Positions 31,812 to 42,879 are shown, counted from the stretch's first letter. The stretch is DNA of 64,000 bases from Reticulitermes speratus (GCA_021186555.1 JAJKFL010000042.1:6783781-6847780); one strand, 5' to 3'. Notes: generated by a model not told the origin, from the letters alone. Made by a program: numbers and translations.

Positions 31812-33108
31812 AATGGCAGCATAATGCCACAAGAATGGTAGCAGCATAATGCCACAAAAATGGTAGCAGCATAATGCCACAAGAATGGTAGCAGCATAAT
31901 GCCACAAGAATGGTAGCAGCATAATGCCACAAGAATGGTAGCAGCATAATGCCACAAGAATGGTAGCAGCATAATGCCACAAGAATGGTAGCAGCATAAT
32001 GCCACAAGAATGGTAGCAGCATAATGCCACAAGAATGGTAGCAGCATAATGCACAAGAATGGTAGCAGCATAATGCCACAAGAATGGTAGCAGCATAATG
32101 CCACAAGAATGGTAGCAGCATAATGCCACAAGAATGGTAGCAGCATAATGCCACAAGAATGGTAGCAGCATAATGCCACAAGAATGGTAGCAGCATAATG
32201 CCACAAGAATGGTAGCAGCATAATGCCACAAGAATGGTTAGCAGCATAATGCACAAGAATGGTAGCAGCATAATGCCACAAAAATGGTAGCAGCATAATG
32301 CCACAAAAATGGTAGCAGCATAATGCCACAAGAATGGTAGCAGCATAATGCCACAAGAATGGTAGCAGCATAATGCCACAAGAATGGTAGCAGCATAATG
32401 CCACAAGAATGGTAGCAGCATAATGCACAAGAATGGTAGCAGCATAATGCCACAAAAATGGTAGCAGCATAATGCCACAAAATGGTAGCAGCATAATGCC
32501 ACAAGAATGGTAGCAGCATAATGCCACAAGAATGGTAGCAGCATAATGCCACAAGAATGGTAGCAGCATAATGCCACAAGAATGGTAGCAGCATAATGCC
32601 ACAAGAATGGTAGCAGCATAATGCACAAGAATGGTAGCAGCATAATGCCACAAAAATGGTAGCAGCATAATGCCACAAAAATGGTAGCAGCATAATGCCA
32701 CAAGAATGGTAGCAGCATAATGCCACAAGAATGGTAGCAGCATAATGCCACAAGAATGGTAGCAGCATAATGCCACAAGAATGGTAGCAGCATAATGCCA
32801 CAAGAATGGTAGCAGCATAATGCACAAGAATGGTAGCAGCATAATGCCACAAAATGGTAGCAGCAAATGCCACAAGAATGGTAGCAGCACAATGCCACAA
32901 AATGGTAGCAGCATAATGCCACAAAAATGGTAGCAGCATAATGCCACAAGAATGGTAGCAGCATAATGTCACAAGAATGGTAGCAGCATAATGCCACAAG
33001 AATGGTAGCAGCATAATGTCACAAGAATGGTAGCAGCATAATGCCACAAGAATGGTAGCAGCATAATGTCACAAGAATGGTAGCAGCATAATGCCACAAG
33101 CAGCATAA
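31812..33108. repeat. 25-bp minisatellite, about 52 units
   Basis: Unit gcagcataatgccacaagaa plus tggta. A variant lacking one C (gcacaag) occurs at about 32051, 32251, 32425, 32623 and 32822, mostly about 199 bp apart, so an eight-unit higher-order repeat is present. Near 32960-33085 gccac and gtcac units alternate. Since 25 is not a multiple of three, each frame reads the same three peptides in rotation, producing open frames up to 467 codons that are not genes. Confidence 0.97.
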
Positions 33109-33229
33109 CACTCCATTTAGGATATGCAGCCACTTAACTGTACTGTATTAACTCTTTAATCACTACGTAGTTCCATAAAGAACAAATTTTCTTCGACAAG
33201 TCATAGTCGCTCAAGTGCACAAGAAATCC

Positions 33230-33335
33230 CTTGCTCCGTATTTAACTCGAACGTTCATTACCGTCATCACAACAGCCCGCTACTGGTCTTTATCCTTAAC
33301 CAAACGTATTAAATCAAACTCCTAAGTTTACGTTT
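33230..33335 (-). mobile_element. LINE family A scrap
   Basis: Minus-strand remains of the final coding block (NERS..., cattaccgtcatcacaacag on the plus strand). Confidence 0.5.
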
Positions 33336-33353
33336 CAAATTGTCCATACTGTA

Positions 33354-33638
33354 AAGGTAAAGTTCTCCCTAGAACAGGCCACGAAGGCCCAGAGAGGGAG
33401 TAGAGGTATAGCTCTACTCTTTCTTTAACCCTGGCACTAGATAGGGGTGGGTGGTCAACTCCACGCCCCGGCCGCTTTACCCCTGGGAAAGAGACCCGGT
33501 ACCCATTGTAGGGCAGACTGGGTGGGCCCCAGGGCCGGTCTGGACGGGTGCAAAAAATCTCGCCCACACCGGGATTTGATCCCCTGACCGTCCAGCTCGT
33601 AGCGAGTCGCTATACCGACTGAACTATCCCGGCCGACA
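33354..33638 (-). mobile_element. SINE family A, full length
   Basis: All family marks are present. The flanks tgtccatactgta (33341-33353) and tgtccacaccctgta (33639-33653) look like a target duplication with small changes. Confidence 0.85.
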
Positions 33639-33739
33639 TGTCCACACCCTGTACGTACTTATTATAATTGCATGTATTGCCACAAACTCGTACACAATAT
33701 TGTATAAGAGTTGGAGGCAATAAATATTGTTATCATAAG

Positions 33740-34010
33740 TTACTTATTTAAGGTAAATTTTACATTAGCCCTACATCCACGCCTGAAAGATTTCCATCCA
33801 AACGTGTGTGTATTCACATTTACAGTGCCTGCTACATGCCCCACCAATGTCATCGTCCACGGTTCGGTCTTCCAATTGAAATGCAATGGAGTACAAAGAT
33901 TTTCGTTTAGCATTTTTCTGGATCCACTGGTAACTTTTAGGTTCAAATGCTGTTCTCAGCACCCTATTCTCTAACACCTTCAGTCTATACCACAACAAAA
34001 AACATAAAAG
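33740..34010 (-). mobile_element. LINE family A, decayed coding fragment
   Basis: The minus strand contains RLKVLENRVLRTAF, matching RLRVFENRVLRRIF in the 50.6-kb copy, and later a GGACSRH piece corresponding to GGACST. The rest is degraded. Confidence 0.55.
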
Positions 34011-34029
34011 CAACAAACCTATCATCAAA

Positions 34030-34569
34030 ATAAAACAACAAAGATTTCCCGGAAATAAAACAATAAAACAGAAAATAAATACTGCACAGGAAATTACTTA
34101 TTACTATAAAACCATACGAGGGGCACGCAAAGAACCACATTTCAGGGTTTTCGAAAAAAAAAAAAGGCCTATTTTTATTAATCCTATACTTGTAATGTTT
34201 ATATTCAGATTATAGCAATTAAAGTTTTGATACAAACATTTTTAATATATAAGATTTTATTAAATTATATATTATTCGTTATTCTGATATACGATCCCTT
34301 GCAATTTTTCTTGACATTAAGACATTCTGTATTCTTCCACCGATTGTGATTAGAAGGACATTTCCCTGCCGACAGATCGAAATTGTTCTAAATGCTCGGC
34401 TAAACAACTAATATTTATAGTTGTTTCATCTGTACTATGGTGATACAGAGGGTCTTTTATCGACGCGTCGAACACGTTAGCCTTATCGCACAGAAAGCCA
34501 GAACCTGCCGGCAAAAAACAGCTACGGTGCTCAGGACAGCGATAAAATAAACACACTGTATTATTAAAT
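34030..34569. other. No gene recognised
   Basis: AT-rich with an A-run at 34154. Nothing recognised. Confidence 0.5.
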
Positions 34570-34581
34570 GCAGTTACATTG

Positions 34582-34885
34582 GTAAAGCAACCCCATTACA
34601 GGCCTAGACAGGCCCTGAGGGGTCCAGGAGGTTGAGGCTCCCAGATTTGTAGACAATCGGCACATGAAGGTGGTAAGGTTGTCAGCCCTACGCACCGGCC
34701 GCCTTTACCTCCCAGGAAATATTCCTGGTACTCATTTCTGTTAGAGGCTGAGTCGACCCCAGGGCCATAGTGCGACCGAAACGATTATGTCAAGGACAAA
34801 TTCCAATGACACCATCGGGAATCGAACCCGCGACGTTCCGGTTTGTAGCGTAGTGCCTCAACCAACTGCGCCACCGCGCGCCCCC
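34582..34885 (-). mobile_element. SINE family C, full length, 12-bp TSD
   Basis: Complete minus-strand copy with head GCGCGCGGTGGCGCAGTTGG and B box GGGTTCGATTCCC. Perfect repeats gcagttacattg lie at 34570-34581 and 34886-34897. Confidence 0.92.
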
Positions 34886-34939
34886 GCAGTTACATTGAGC
34901 ACCCTTTAATATAAATACTTTCAAGACTTTTTCCCTATA

Positions 34940-35290
34940 CAGTGATACCTCGGCTAACGAAGATAATTCGTTCCGGAATCACATTCGTTAGCCGAAACGT
35001 GAGCAACTTTCTGCTTCCCTTGGGTTTGTCGCTTACTTTTTTTGGTTGGTGGGTCTCCCCTATGTGATGTGGTCAGCTCATTTCTTTGTCACACACATAC
35101 AGACCGAAAAGATAAGCTCCTGGAATGGCCCGACCGTTCATGTTTGCTGCTTTATGTTAGCGCGAGCATCCACTGAAACATTCGTTAGCCGAATCCATAT
35201 TCGTTAGCCGAGTCCGAAAAACAGAGAAAAAAAATCTTCGTTAGCCGAAAAATTCGTTAGCAGGGTCACTCGTTAGCCGAGGTATCACTG
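34940..35290. mobile_element. Pogo/Tigger-like MITE
   Basis: Terminal inverted repeats CAGTGATACCTCGGCTAACG are bounded by TA (34938-34939, 35291-35292). Internal repeats of attcgttagccga occur in both orientations. The ends resemble those of pogo/Tigger elements. 351 bp, non-coding. Confidence 0.85.
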
Positions 35291-35541
35291 TATTTTTTGT
35301 CTTAATGTGATAGACAAATTTTCACACCCATACAACATGACAGTTAAGGTGGACGTGTACTGTTAAGTTACTGAGCTTCAGAAATCGAGCTATGTTATAG
35401 GGAAGCATTTCTGTTCTTGTGGACATGCAGAGCTATTACACTGCAGCTGACATGATTTTTTTTTAAAAATTCACTAATGTTTTCTCAGAACTAACCATTT
35501 TCTGCCCTAATTCGCCTTCACCCACAGAACCGAAAATTGCA

Positions 35542-35823
35542 TTGAGAATTAATGGGTTTCTGGACTTCGTTCATCGTCGGAAATCTAAAACAATTAGATA
35601 ACACGGCGTTTCGGCAACTGGATCTGCTTCCGTCCTCAGGTCAAGGGGGGGGGGACACCTACTCTGTTCGGTGGGTGCCCCGCTCTTCACCTGAGGACGG
35701 AAGCAGATCCATCTTCCGAAACGTCGTGTTATCTAGTTATTTTAGATTTCCGGACGATGGACAAAGTCCAGAAACCCATTAGTTCTCAATGTTACATACC
35801 ATCATCAGAACTTTTTAGAATTT
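35542..35823 (+). mobile_element. Fold-back element with hammerhead-like cores, 14-bp TSD
   Basis: Arms beginning gagaattaatgggtttctgg and ending with the inverse at about 35790 enclose a short loop with a G-run. Plus-strand core: CTGAGGA, extra C, GGAAG/CTTCC, GAAACGTCG. The expected GT after the loop reads TG, so activity is doubtful. The direct repeat aaccgaaaatt(g/a)ca lies at 35528-35541 and 35824-35837. A short tail follows the arms. Confidence 0.7.
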
Positions 35824-35839
35824 AACCGAAAATTACAGT

Positions 35840-36575
35840 TCTCTATGTTTTAACCCTTTTTTATAGCACAACTGAAGCACTCTGCTAGCCATATGTGGAT
35901 TACAGATATATCAGTGATAATCTGAAGCAGCCAGTGGGAGTTTCTTTGAAATGAAGCTAGGTTGAGATATGTTGCCCTGACAGGTGGATGGGTGAGGGAG
36001 GAGGCGTGGGGGGCAGGGTGATGTCCTCCAACCCACGCCATGCCAAGCTGTTGTGTCGCTTGCTCAATAACACGTGAATCATATGGCGACACAAACGCAG
36101 AAATTTCGATAAAGCAGCGTCTCTCGAAATTTCTTGCGTTGCGGAGCCGTTTCTGGCTTTGGAAAATTTTGCAGAACCCAGACCAATAAAATTCACATAC
36201 TAAAAGAGCCACGTGTGGTCGAATACGTTAATATGTTTAGAATACGAAGGGCGGTGTGCGAGAACAAGTGAATTCTAGCGTAATAGAATTGAATTCGAGG
36301 ATTCTGATTTTATGTAATGTTAGTCTGAGTGGCGGATAATTTGTATCGCGACACGTCGGAGACTTTCTTATAGGAAGTACCGATCCTTGAAGATGAAGGC
36401 TATACCTACATCCGAAACGTCGGAATGTGTCATGTTACCCTCGTAACATCCCTTAAGACCAATATCCTCAGCATCAGCACAATGGAAACCTCAAATTACG
36501 CAACTAATCCGTTGTTTTCGAATATCCTGATTCAAGCTCTTCCTTATTTTCTCATTTCCCTCCGTCTATTTGACT
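35840..36575. other. No gene; weak fold-back at 36345-36440
   Basis: At 36345-36440 the phrases acacgtcggag and ccttgaagatgaagg...catccgaaacgtcgg resemble a worn ribozyme fold-back. The 120-codon ORF at 35850-36212 has no motif. Confidence 0.45.
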
Positions 36576-36593
36576 ATTCCTTGTCAATCTAAC

Positions 36594-36893
36594 GGGACAC
36601 GCGGTGGCGCATTTGGTTGAGGCACTGCTCTACAAGCAGGAAGGTAGCGGGTTCGATTCCCGATGGTGTCATTTTAATTGACATATTCCTTTCGGTCGCA
36701 CTATGGTCCTGGGGTCGACTCAGCCTCTAACAGAAATGAGTACCGGGAGTATTTCATGGGGGTAAAGGCGGCCGGTGCGTAGGGCTGACAACTTTACCAC
36801 CTTCATGTGCCGATTGTCTAGAAATCTGGGAGCCTCAACCTCCTGGAACCCTAAGGGTCTGTCCAGGCTTGTAATGGGATCGCTTTACCTTTA
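36594..36893 (+). mobile_element. SINE family C, full length, 15-bp TSD
   Basis: Head ACACGCGGTGGCGCATTTGG, B box GGGTTCGATTCCC, full body. The flanks ccttgtcaatctaac (36579-36593) and ccttgtcaatataac (36894-36908) differ at one base. Confidence 0.9.
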
Positions 36894-37249
36894 CCTTGTC
36901 AATATAACATTGAGCATTGTATAGCACAAGATACTGACAGCGACTTTAAATAAAATACATAATAAATAAGTAGATAAATAAACAAAAATTATTCTTCTCT
37001 ATGAATCTAGTCACATGTCCTCATAAAATCGAGAAGGAAAATGTTATATATCAGCAGTCTCACTCTTAGTGCAAAGCATGTTGACATTTGAACAGAAAAA
37101 TTTGACATTTCCCATCTCTTGTTACGGTTGCCACAGATATCCCTTCCGGCGATGAACTTTAATACGTTAGTAGTATATAGCACAGTGAGACTTCAAAGGG
37201 AAAATTTGTTAATTTCAATTTCTATGATTTCCATAGTCACCCTACCATT

Positions 37250-37657
37250 TTTTTTTTCAATGGCTCGACAGCCCCTTGGGGGCCTAGGCCGCCTCATTTT
37301 TTCGAGGCTTCACGATCACACTTTTAGACACACCACAGTCGGGAGGACTCCTCTGGACGAGGGACCAGCTCGTCGCAGAGACCCCTACCCGAAAACACAC
37401 AACAATCACAAGAGACAGACATCCATGTCCTAGGTGGGATTATTTTTTTGTCTGTCCGGGGTTTTTCCCCTTTTTTGATCCATTTTTGTATGTTTAAATC
37501 CTTTTCGTCCTTCATGTCACTTTACGTTCCATGCTACCGTCCTTATACAACAAACACAACACAAACATCCACCCCCCGGTGGGATTCGAACCCGCAATCC
37601 CAGTAAGCGAGCGGCCGTAGACCCACGCCTTAGACCGCAGCGGCCACTGCGATCGGC
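37250..37657 (-). mobile_element. SINE family B, long variant, 12-bp TSD
   Basis: Same architecture as 2160-2597: tRNA head, extra module of about 120 bp (37440-37565), then the ordinary B body and A-rich end. Flanked by caccctaccatt at 37238-37249 and 37658-37669. The intact duplication around head, module and body shows that the long form inserted as one unit. Confidence 0.88.
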
Positions 37658-37925
37658 CACCCTACCATTAATCCACACTTATACGTTACAGACCCCGAGG
37701 GATAATATTGAATCACATTTTTACTGAATACGCAAGCCAGCTAATTTGAAACATTGTTGACACACAAATTGATAGAAAGAAGCCAGAGCACTTCACGGGC
37801 CGAAAATTTAGAATTTTATCCGAACCGATGCCGAATTTTAAACTTCAATTATGTTAAAACTTATGAGTATATTGAAGTAATCCGTCAGTCATAACAAAAA
37901 CATTTTTATTGTTTTCAGAATTTCA

Positions 37926-37971
37926 GTATCTTTACAACATGTTTCGGCCAACCTGGCCATCTTCAGGTAAT
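37926..37971 (-). ncRNA. Hammerhead-like motif with a different stem I
   Basis: Minus strand: TTAC, CTGAAGA (37960-37966), extra T, stem II GGCCA-GGT-TGGCC, GAAAC, a palindromic ACATGT as stem III, T, then GTAA. Stem I is TTAC/GTAA here and ACCC/GGGT elsewhere, a compensating change. The boundaries of the surrounding element were not resolved. Confidence 0.65.
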
Positions 37972-38066
37972 ATACAATATACAAAATACTTGGGAGGAAA
38001 TTAGCAACATAACTTGCTATAAAAAGGAATGAGATCTCCTTTTTACGTAAGGAGAATAATATAAAA

Positions 38067-38223
38067 CTAAACTAACTAACTCCATGGAGCAGAGTCCTTC
38101 TTGAGAAGCTAACAGGTCGTCAGCTAGTCAAGAAATTCCCCGCGTTTTATGGAACCCGAAGGTTCATTACCGCATTCACAAGAGCCCGCCACCTGTCCCT
38201 ATCCTGAGTCATATCAATCCAGT
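38067..38223 (-). mobile_element. LINE family A, 157-bp copy with 13-bp TSD
   Basis: Extreme 5' truncation: only the last coding residues, 3' UTR and a (GTTA)n tail remain. Perfect repeats gaataatataaaa lie at 38054-38066 and 38224-38236. This copy fixes the element's 3' end and tail. Confidence 0.9.
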
Positions 38224-38451
38224 GAATAATATAAAAAGATTATGTTACTGAAAATAAATTTTGAAATTGTACGTACTGAAAATGTTTGGAGTTCTATCTT
38301 TGCCAATTTAAGGTTATATTATGTAAAGTACTTGAGTATGGTGTATAATTTACAATGCGGTGTTTAGAGTAAAGTTTCAAATGTGTTATACCGAGAAAAG
38401 CCCAACTGCCATTTGTTCTAGCCCGAATAAAACCCAATATATTTACAAGAT

Positions 38452-38826
38452 CGCCACTGGACCCAAGGTTCGCGGGTTCGATCCCGACCGAGGTCGATGG
38501 ATTTTTAAGGGTGATAAAAATCCGTAACACCACTTCCTTCGGAGGGGAAGTAAAGCCGTCGGTCCCATGTCGTAGATTTACGGCATGTAAAAGAACCTTA
38601 CGGGCATGAATCGGATGTTTCGTAAGCTAAATTCAACCCCAATTTCTCACCCAAGTCTCCTGACTGCCTGCCAGATGGCTCTGGCAGTCACATCAGGATC
38701 GATAGAACAGCAGCGCGGCCAGTTGTCCAGTCACCAACTGCCACAATGCGCACGACCCAGTAACCTCGGAAAGAGGAGCCCCGAGCCCATACAGGGCTGT
38801 TGAGCCATGGTTATTATTATTATTAT
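38452..38826 (+). mobile_element. SINE family E, 5'-truncated, 14-bp TSD
   Basis: Starts inside the tRNA-like head (CGCCACTGGACCCAAGG, B box GGGTTCGATCCC), runs through a ~330-bp body (gtaaaagaaccttacgggca, ctgactgcctgccagatgg) and ends in (ATT)n. Flanks tatatttacaagat at 38438-38451 and 38827-38840. Confidence 0.85.
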
Positions 38827-39149
38827 TATATTTACAAGATGCTCTAACTGTAGTGTTTCTTTTAATGCATCAATAACAGTACTAATTAAATGAATTAGTT
38901 AAGGGCACTCAATACTCGTAGTTCCGTGTTTGAAGAAAGGTGCACAGCTACCGAACGACAAATGTGTGTAATATATCTGAGACAGACAGCTACGAAAGTC
39001 CCCAATAAAATCAAGTCTGGATTTGTCTCCGGGGCCAGACTGAACCCAAGCTCATCCCTGCAATAAACTCTCAACACACAGCATTATATTCCCGCACAGT
39101 CCCATGGTAACTCAAACAGAATTAGCCTACCGTCATTCTCTCTCTCTCT

Positions 39150-39517
39150 CTCTGTTGTTGTTTGTCCCTGTCGCTCCAACGCGGAGCACAGGGGCCTCCT
39201 TTCGGAGGTTTCTATGGTCATGTGCGTTGATGTAGTGAGTGACCAGCCCACTGACCGCACAAGTTCTACTCAATCCTGATGTGACTGCCAGAGCCATCTG
39301 GCAGGCAGTCAGGAGACTTGGGTGAGAAATGGCCGTTGAATTTTGCTTATGAAACATTTCTATGCCCGTAAGGTTCTTTTACATGCCGTAAATATACGAC
39401 ATGGGACCGACGGGTTTACTTCCCCTCCGAAGGAAGTGGTGCTCCGGATTTTTATCGAACCCGCGAACCTTGGGTCCAGTGGCGAGCACGCTAACCACTA
39501 GTCCACCGAGGGCGACT
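39150..39517 (-). mobile_element. SINE family E, full-length inverted partner
   Basis: The minus strand has the complete head GTCGCCCTCGGTGGACTAGT plus GGTTAGCGTGC, then the family-E body. It ends near a (CT)n tract at 39137-39153; a short tctctgtt repeat on both sides may be the target duplication. Confidence 0.8.
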
Positions 39518-39529
39518 CTTTCTCTGTTA

Positions 39530-40040
39530 GTTGGTAACTTTGTAGCTGTGTCACAACGTAGAATGAACGCAACAACGAACATATTTGTCTTTGCGAAAAA
39601 GGAACAGTCCAAGAAAACCAAAATATTTTATACAAAGTTTGAAGCCAGCCCCAAACCGAACCCTCACTATCTACTTACAGGCTCAGGCCCAGGCCTTGAC
39701 CAGTGTAGACCTCTAGGATAAGAGGTGCTGCTACCTACACACAAATTGTGTATACAAGAATGGAGGCTGCAATACCGACGACAGCTTAATGTACTTCTCT
39801 ATTATTTCGTAATGACAGAATTTTTTTAACCATCAGTGCCACCTAACGTGTATGTTCGTAACTATAGGAATGATTTATTACGGCGGGGGGGGGGGGGAGA
39901 ATAATGACAATTTTAGCACTTACCCTTTCCTACTGTATACACAGACAACCATCGAGAAACGTCTGAATTCACACTTCCTTCCTTAATCACCCTAGCATTC
40001 CACTTTCCTCCCAGCTTTACTCTCTTCACGAATGTAAACT
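39530..40040. other. No gene; G-run at 39884
   Basis: Unassigned. A 13-bp poly-G tract lies at about 39884-39897. Confidence 0.5.
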
Positions 40041-40044
40041 GAAT

Positions 40045-40425
40045 TGTCGTGAGATTTGAGGTTATCGCAGCGGTGTTGCTGAAGACTTCTGGGATGTGAT
40101 AATGTGCCCTTGGGAAAGTAGTTCCCGACGTTTCGAAAAATTGCTGTTTCTTCCTCTTCAGAGCCAAGCAGTACAATAGTCATGCGAGCAAAGGATCTCA
40201 GACTGCTTGATTCTGAAGATGACTGCACTACGACTTTCCGAAACGTCGGGAACTATTCACTCAACGACAGAGCGTTACATCCCACAAGACACTCGGACTC
40301 TTGGCCCATGAATATGGGACCGAAATGTTGTCCCGAAACGTCGGTAAACAATAACCATACGACGTCGCGTAAGATCCCAGAAGAGCGCAGATCTCATCAA
40401 CATCGCGGCGGAAGCCTTAAATCAA
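40045..40425 (+). mobile_element. Fold-back repeat with hammerhead-like cores, bounds unclear
   Basis: Two opposed cores: minus strand at about 40108-40165 (CTGAAGA ... GAAACGTCGGGAAC) and plus strand at about 40210-40255 (CTGAAGA ... GAAACGTCGGGAAC). A third gaaacgtcggtaa lies at about 40336. The tail CGGCGGAAGCC at about 40405 matches the tail of the 3.2-kb element. No target duplication was found. Confidence 0.5.
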
Positions 40426-40439
40426 GATGAGTGTATTAC

Positions 40440-41008
40440 ATTTTACTTAAGACAGAGAGGAACAGACAGTTTTCCCTCCGTTGGTCCTACAAGAAAACCA
40501 GTCCGCCACTGCAGTGCGACCTGTAAACTGATGCGGTGTCTAATGAGACAGAAAGAGAAGGCGAGGGCGGTCAAATTCCCACCAAGGTCGGACCCCCTGC
40601 TGTCGAAACATAGAAGTCACAAAAAGGAAAACAGCTTGCCTTACAAGGGAAGCCGTCATCAATTCTTAAATATCTTGGATCGTAAGGGCTTATCAGCCAC
40701 ATCAAATACAGAAATTGCCAGTAAATCGCAAGACCCACATCTATCAGCCCTTCAAAGCACAATGGTAACTATATGTACCACCTGCTTTAACATAAAATAA
40801 ACTCTGTATTTTGCTCTCACACGTCTGGCTCAGGATGGGGACAAGTGATGGGTTTTTGTGAACGCGGCAATGAACATTCGTTTTGCATAAAATACTGGAG
40901 GAGGCAGCTATAATTCCAACACAAAAGTAGCGAAGAACATTCAGGAAGTTAGCTAAAACCACTGCATAGGAAGTTCGTGACAAGTGTTTGACGAACTAGG
41001 ACCTTCAA
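40440..41008. other. No gene; LINE-A scrap at 40823-40900
   Basis: Plus-strand words tggctcaggatggggac and aatgaacattcg at 40823-40900 are a LINE-A 3' remnant. The rest is unassigned. Confidence 0.5.
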
Positions 41009-41490
41009 TTTTTTGGAAGCGAATGTCTCTCAGAATTATCAACTTTTCAGAAGCGAATGTCTCTTACAATTATCAATTTTTTGGAAGCGAGTGTCTCTCA
41101 AAATTATCAATTTTTGGAAGCGAATGTCTCCCATAATTATCAATTTTTTTGGAAGCGAATGTCTCTCAGAATTATCAATCTTTTGGAAGCGAATGTCTCT
41201 CAAAATTATCAATTTTTTGGAAGCGAATGTCTCTCAGAATTATCAAATTTTTTTTTGGAAGCGAATGTCTCCCAGGATTATCAATTTTTTTGAAAGCGAA
41301 TGTCTCTCAGAATTATCAATTTTTTTTGGAAGCGAATGTCTCTCAGAATTATCAATTTTTTGGAAGCGAATGTCTCTCAAAATTATCAATTTTTTTGGAA
41401 GCGAATGTCTCTCAGAATTATCAATTTTTTTTGGAAGCGAATGTCTCTCAGAATTATCAATTTTCTGGAAGCGAATGTCTCTCAGAATTC
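41009..41490. repeat. ~34-bp minisatellite, left block
   Basis: About 14 units of ggaagcgaatgtctctcaga plus attatcaa and a T-run of variable length (about 3-9). The changing T-run shifts the frame, giving several overlapping open frames that are not genes. The array continues at 42636. Confidence 0.95.
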
Positions 41491-42635
41491 ATTCATTCAT
41501 TCTGTAGTCTCTTACGACAGGTCCGTAGCCTCTTCCAAAGCGAGTTCTCCAGATGGTGCGATCTAGTGCTTCCTCTTTCAATTTCCAGTATCTTTTCTTT
41601 TCCTTAAGGTCATCCAGTAGCTGCTTACGTCTTCTCCCTCGTCGTCCCGTCATTTCTATCCTTCCTTCTAACTTTCCTTCAATCACGTGTTTCAGAAGGC
41701 AGTTTCTACGCAAGATGTGACCAATCCAGTTAGCCTTTCTTCTTTTTATTGTATGTACGATATTCCTCTCCTCCTTCACTCTATGTAATACTTCTTCATT
41801 TCTCACACGATCGGTCCAACTAATCTTCTCCATTCTTCTCCAGCACCACATTTCAAAACTTTCCAGATACTTCCGATCTACTTTCCGAAGTGTCCACGTT
41901 TCAGCACCATACAAAGTTATGCTCCAAATGTAGCACTTTACTAGTTTCTTCCTTAAATTTAATTCCAGTTTGCTGGTGAAAAGATTCTTCTTCTTGTTGA
42001 ATGCTGCTTTTGCCATAGCAATTCTGGATTTAATTTCACGTGTACACCTTGCATCACTTGTTATCATGCTACCCAAATAGTTGAAATATTCCACATTCTC
42101 CAATTGTTTTTGATCTATCATAATTTTCATTGGGGATGGTTGCCTTGAGATTTTCATTACTTTAGTTTTTCCCACATTCATTTCCATTCCATAGCGTCTT
42201 CCAATTTCACTTAGTCTATCAATCATGCCCTGTAGCACCTTTTCTTCCCTAGCCAGTAGCACAAGGTCATCTGCATATTTCACAGTGCGAATTACTTGTC
42301 CTCCTATTTTGAAGTATCCAAACCCTTCAAGAGCTTCCTTGGTAAGGTACTCGCTGTATAAGTTGAACAGAATCGGTGACAAGGAGCAACCTTGTCTAAC
42401 TCCTCTTCCAATCTTCACACTTCTCGTCTCCCCTTGGTCCAGTCGTATTTTGACACTCTGCTCCATGTACAATTTGCTGATCAATCTTCTTTTGCGCCAG
42501 TCTATCCCAATTCCTTTTAGGATTTGCATTAATTTGGTCCAGTTGACACGGTCAAATGCCTTCTGCCAGTCTATGAAGCAAGCACACAATTCCTCATCTA
42601 TGACCAAGGTTCGTTCTAATATTATTCTCAGCATT
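41489..42635 (-). mobile_element. LINE family B, 5'-truncated reverse transcriptase, inserted in minisatellite
   Basis: An open frame of 392 codons on the minus strand (its first ~12 codons come from the flanking array) encodes most of a non-LTR reverse transcriptase. Motif A FIDWQKAFDRV is at residues 31-41, motif B GVRQGCSLSPILFN at 89-102, the catalytic YADD at 131-134 and the GMEMNVGKTKV motif at 160-170; a thumb/connection part with YLGSMIT, YGAETW and WIGHILRRN follows. The endonuclease domain and the front of the RT are missing, so the element cannot copy itself, though the remaining frame is unbroken. The 3' end is the stop followed by GAAT units. No clear TSD; about five bases of the array are missing at the junction. 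Confidence 0.9.
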
Positions 42636-42875
42636 TTTTGGAAGCGAATGTCTCCCAGGATTATCAATTTTTTTGAAAGCGAATGTCTCTCAGAATTATC
42701 AATTTTTTTGGAAGCGAATGTCTCTCAGAATTATCAATTTTTTGGAAGCGAATGTCTCTCAAAATTATCATTTTTTTTTGGAAGCGAATGTCTCTCAGAA
42801 TTACCAATTTTTTTGGACGCGAATGTCTCTCAGAATTATCAATTTTCTGGAAGCGAATGTCTCTCAGAATTATAT
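42636..42875. repeat. ~34-bp minisatellite, right block
   Basis: Seven further units of the same array in the same orientation as the left block. Confidence 0.95.
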
Positions 42876-42879
42876 TTCC

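Noticed and set aside
31594..33047. Very long open frames (467, 388, 269 codons) rich in CCYHSC/LLPFLWHY repeats
   Set aside because: They arise because the 25-bp satellite unit lacks stops and rotates frame each unit; there is no start context, domain or end conservation.
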